From: Vulcanimicrobiota bacterium
Lineage (GTDB): Bacteria > Vulcanimicrobiota > Vulcanimicrobiia > Vulcanimicrobiales > Vulcanimicrobiaceae
Assembly (NCBI GenBank): GCA_030043675.1
Contig: JASHXG010000095.1
Location: 1 to 7,526 of the forward strand
Reading direction: 5' to 3'
Length of the DNA stretch: 7,526 bases
The notes beneath the pieces were generated by a model. It did not search any database. It saw only the letters and a list, made by a program, of their open reading frames with translations, and was not told where the DNA came from. Within the stretch, counting starts at the first letter, position 1, and every line of letters starts with the position of its first letter. Of the stretch, positions 6,208 through 7,526 are shown in pieces. The position numbers were made by a program, and so were the translations under genes.

Positions 6208-6642
6208 GTGCGTGTAGCGCTGGGCAGCGATATGGGCGGCGAACTTCCGGAGGCGGTCGATCGGTGGCTGCGCGCGCACCACTACGACGTCATTCGTTTC
6301 GGTGCGCTCGCGCCCGGCGACGATGAGGCTTGGCCGTCGGTCGGGCGACGGGTCGGCGAGGCCGTGGAGCGCGGCCAGGCCCGCTATGGCGTGCTCTGCT
6401 GCTGGACCGGAACCGGCGTCAGCATCGCCGCGAACAAGGTGACCGGCATTCGCGCGGCACTCTGCAGCGACGCGGCGACGGCGGCCGGGGCGCGCGAGTG
6501 GAATGATGCCAACGTGCTCTGCATGAGCCTGCGCTCGACCTCGGTGCCGGTCGCCGAGGAGATGCTGGCGGCCTGGTTCGCCGCCGCACCAACGGAAGAT
6601 CCGGCCTATCGCGCCATGATCGACTCGATCCGCCCGCTTTAA
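6208..6642 (+). CDS. RpiB/LacA/LacB-family sugar-phosphate isomerase, CWTGTG variant
   Basis: A 144-residue protein, normal length for the family. It opens VALGSDMGG (3-11), where ribose-5-phosphate isomerase B has GxDHxG, and continues with GVLCCWTGTGVSIAANK (61-77), IRAALCSD (81-88) and WNDANVL (98-104). Cys65 aligns with the RpiB catalytic-site cysteine, and the GTG phosphate or anion loop is intact. The family histidine of SDH is Met9, and the histidine in the RxHNxxN motif that helps ring opening or phosphate binding is Trp98. The usual DYP is replaced by a DDEAWP stretch. The fold is safe; the reaction is not. It may isomerise another sugar phosphate or have a different role, so I give no rpiB symbol. 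GTG 6208 is chosen because the first strand begins at once; no Shine-Dalgarno is visible. It stands alone, divergent from Nudix and convergent with the VKOR gene. Confidence 0.88.
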   Translation: MRVALGSDMGGELPEAVDRWLRAHHYDVIRFGALAPGDDEAWPSVGRRVGEAVERGQARYGVLCCWTGTGVSIAANKVTGIRAALCSDAATAAGAREWNDANVLCMSLRSTSVPVAEEMLAAWFAAAPTEDPAYRAMIDSIRPL

Positions 6643-6648
6643 AAGCAG

Positions 6649-6674
6649 TGGGGTTGCGCACTCGCGCAACCCCA
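6649..6674. terminator. Perfect 11-bp hairpin between convergent genes, probable bidirectional terminator
   Basis: TGGGGTTGCGC (6649-6659), loop ACTC, then GCGCAACCCCA (6664-6674) form a perfect 11-bp stem seven bases after the RpiB-like stop. On the plus strand it is followed by TAATTCC, a poor T-tract. On the minus strand it is followed by CTGCTTTT, a better but short one. It therefore fits as a terminator for transcripts arriving from either side, perhaps more efficient for those from the VKOR side. A second small symmetry, GCTTT-A-AAAGC (6636-6646), spans the RpiB-like stop codon. Confidence 0.7.
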
Positions 6675-6789
6675 TAATTCCTGCCGTTCGCCGGTTCGAA
6701 GAACTGACGCTGCGAAGCCGGCCGCTCTCTCCGGCGGTTTCGGCGAAACGTTCACTGCCGTCCTGACCAGAGAGGGTGATTTTAACAAA
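6675..6789. other. Non-coding, hairpin-rich stretch of unknown function
   Basis: No credible gene lies here. Several pairings can be drawn: GCCGGTTCG (6690-6698) with CGAA-G-CCGGC (6713-6722), nine pairs with one bulge; CTCTCT (6725-6730) with AGAGAG (6769-6774), which encloses CGGC (6732-6735) with GCCG (6757-6760) and GTTTC-GGC-GAAAC (6737-6749). Together they would make one hairpin beside a closed stem with a nested hairpin. The stretch could be a 3' UTR structure, a small RNA on either strand, or chance pairing in GC-rich DNA. It matches no RNA family that I recognise. Confidence 0.3.
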
Positions 6790-6807
6790 TTGAGTGCGTC
6801 AACTCAA
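6790..6807 (-). terminator. Weak hairpin over the VKOR-like stop codon
   Basis: TTGAGT (6790-6795) and ACTCAA (6802-6807) form a six-pair stem with a six-base loop that includes the VKOR-like stop codon. On the minus strand it is followed by TTTGTTAAAAT, so it may act as a weak intrinsic terminator. The stem is AT-rich and short, and the stronger hairpin at 6649-6674 would serve as back-up. Confidence 0.3.
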
Positions 6808-7197
6808 GATAGCCGGCACAAATAACCAGCTGCAAAGCAGCAGCAGTGCCCAGTTCACCACGTGGCCTGTCCAGCAGTACGGGCATGGCCGCCGGGTAAT
6901 GAAGAGCAGCGAATAAGCGAGCGCGAGCGACGTCAGCGCCGCGCAGAGCGCCGCCGCGAGCACCACCAGCGTGAGCGGCGGACGCCGAACCACCCAGACC
7001 GCGAGCGCCAAGACCGGGTAATAAATCGAGCCGAGCAGCGCATTGGGAACGCCGCCGTAGAGGCGGGCGCGGGGGGTTTGGACCACGCTCGGCTCGGCGA
7101 GCTCGCCGCGCGCGTGCCGGCGGGTCTTGCTCAGCATGAAAAGCGAGGCGTAGAGCCCAACACCGCATAGCACCGTGATGATCGCTCGTACAAGCAT
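6799..7197 (-). CDS. Minimal VKOR-like (vitamin K epoxide reductase family) membrane protein
   Basis: A 132-residue membrane protein with four hydrophobic segments at about 5-22, 54-70, 75-98 and 110-129. RRPCPYCWTGH (102-112) carries the VKOR active-site motif CxxC (C105, C108) before the last helix, and YGGVPNALLGSIYYP (47-61) matches the family stretch that leads into helix 2. VKOR enzymes use this pair to pass electrons from thiols to quinone and thereby support disulfide formation. The loop between helices 1 and 2 normally holds a second cysteine pair that contacts the DsbA-like partner; here it has none (SVVQTPRARLYG). The other cysteines (11, 85, 122) sit in helices. The protein may therefore be a simplified thiol-quinone oxidoreductase or have another redox role. 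ATG 7197 is preferred; TTG 7200 would add one residue. It is divergent from the TVP38-like gene after 24 bp. Confidence 0.8.
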   Translation of the reverse strand: MLVRAIITVLCGVGLYASLFMLSKTRRHARGELAEPSVVQTPRARLYGGVPNALLGSIYYPVLALAVWVVRRPPLTLVVLAAALCAALTSLALAYSLLFITRRPCPYCWTGHVVNWALLLLCSWLFVPAILS

Positions 7198-7221
7198 CAA
7201 GTCAGACCGTACCCGTATCGC
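7198..7221. promoter_or_regulatory. Very short divergent intergenic region
   Basis: Only 24 bp lie between the VKOR-like and TVP38-like starts. At least one promoter must lie inside the neighbouring coding sequence. On the minus strand TACGGT lies eight bases before ATG 7197 and could be a -10 element for a near-leaderless transcript. No clear Shine-Dalgarno is seen for either gene. Confidence 0.25.
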
Positions 7222-7526
7222 TTGAACCGGCTCGTTCGGCGGACCGCAGCGCTCGCGCTGCTGGCCGCCTCGTTTGTGCTCGCGTTCTTAGTCATCCGGC
7301 ACCAGCCGCGGGTCGAACACGAGATCCGCACCATCGGCCCGCTCGCCTACCCGCTTGCTGTGGCGGTCTTCGCCCTGGTGGCCTCGGCGCCGTTCTCGGT
7401 TACCGACGCGCTCGCCATCATGAACGGTGCGATTTTCGGCCCGATCAACGGCACCCTCGTCGACGCGGCCGGCCTGGTCATTGCGGCGCTGCTGGGCTAC
7501 TGGATCAACCAGCACGCCTCGAAGGT
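7222..7526 (+). CDS. TVP38/TMEM64-family (DedA superfamily) membrane protein, N-terminal part
   Basis: The frame is open from TTG 7222 to the window end (101 codons), with no stop. It starts with a basic stretch (NRLVRR) and a first helix (about 8-25), followed by a short loop and a second hydrophobic segment (about 41-57). The family core region comes next: PFSVTDALAIMNGAIFG (57-73), GTLVDAAG (77-84) and a third helix to about 95. The glycine-spaced GAIFGPINGT pattern is the hallmark of TVP38/DedA proteins. These are membrane proteins implicated in lipid scrambling or transport and envelope homeostasis; the specific role is unknown. A typical member has about 200-250 residues, so half or more is missing through the window edge, not through mutation. 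TTG 7222 gives a good helix start. GTG 7276 would delete helix 1. Confidence 0.8.
   Translation, partial: MNRLVRRTAALALLAASFVLAFLVIRHQPRVEHEIRTIGPLAYPLAVAVFALVASAPFSVTDALAIMNGAIFGPINGTLVDAAGLVIAALLGYWINQHASK

Noticed and set aside
6693..6700. GGTTCGAA resembling a tRNA T-loop
   Set aside because: The flanking bases do not form a T-stem, and no cloverleaf or acceptor stem can be drawn. It pairs better in a simple hairpin.
6757..6776. Minus-strand string CTCTCTGGTCAGGAC resembling the 3' half of a glycine riboswitch aptamer
   Set aside because: The 5' half (GGAGAG followed by a CCGAAGGGG-like core) is absent upstream in the same orientation, and the string lies downstream of a gene, not before one.
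6782..7168. 128-codon minus-strand ORF over the VKOR-like gene
   Set aside because: It lacks the CPYC motif and is Arg-rich; the 6799-7197 frame has the family signatures and four helices.

Overview
This is a high-GC window, densely packed with genes on both strands. TTG and GTG starts are frequent, several genes lack a clear Shine-Dalgarno sequence, and adjacent genes overlap by a few bases. No rRNA, tRNA or taxon marker is present. The gene mix (a GT39, GT2 and GtrA row; paired Nudix and MBL hydrolases; a CWTGTG-type RpiB relative; a minimal VKOR; TVP38) and the style would suit a deep-branching soil or uncultured bacterium, such as Eremiobacterota/WPS-2, Chloroflexota or a relative. That placement is a low-confidence guess. 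I see no insertion sequence, phage gene, CRISPR array or long repeat.

Bases 1-3878 (+ strand) form one tight transcription unit that begins before the window. It holds the last 22 codons of an unidentified protein, a cysteine-free MDR (quinone-oxidoreductase type) oxidoreductase, a GT39 membrane glycosyltransferase, a DPM-like GT2 glycosyltransferase and a GtrA membrane protein. Junctions are an ATGA overlap, two 2-bp gaps that share the arrangement TA(A/G)-GC-TTG, and a TGATG overlap. The last three genes together make up a typical polyprenyl-phosphate-sugar route. GT2 would load the sugar on the lipid carrier at the cytoplasmic face, GtrA would help it cross the membrane, and GT39 would transfer it to an acceptor outside.

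Bases 3884-6167 (- strand) are a second, convergent unit: Nudix hydrolase (NUDT19-like), MBL-fold hydrolase (LACTB2-like), then a cysteine-rich lipoprotein of unrecognised family. These genes overlap by 7 and 4 bp. A 40-bp divergent region (6168-6207) separates this unit from a + strand RpiB/LacA/LacB-family isomerase (6208-6642) that has lost two conserved family histidines.

Bases 6643-6798 are the longest non-coding stretch (156 bp). They contain a perfect 11-bp hairpin and more inverted repeats. Then come a minimal VKOR-like membrane protein on the - strand (6799-7197) and, divergently after 24 bp, the N-terminal third to half of a TVP38/TMEM64 (DedA superfamily) membrane protein that runs off the window.

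Most of the window is recognisable. The points most worth a second look are the lipoprotein with a possible double-psi beta-barrel (3D-like) core, the coupling of Nudix, MBL and lipoprotein genes, the RpiB variant, the VKOR without loop cysteines, and the structured intergenic region.
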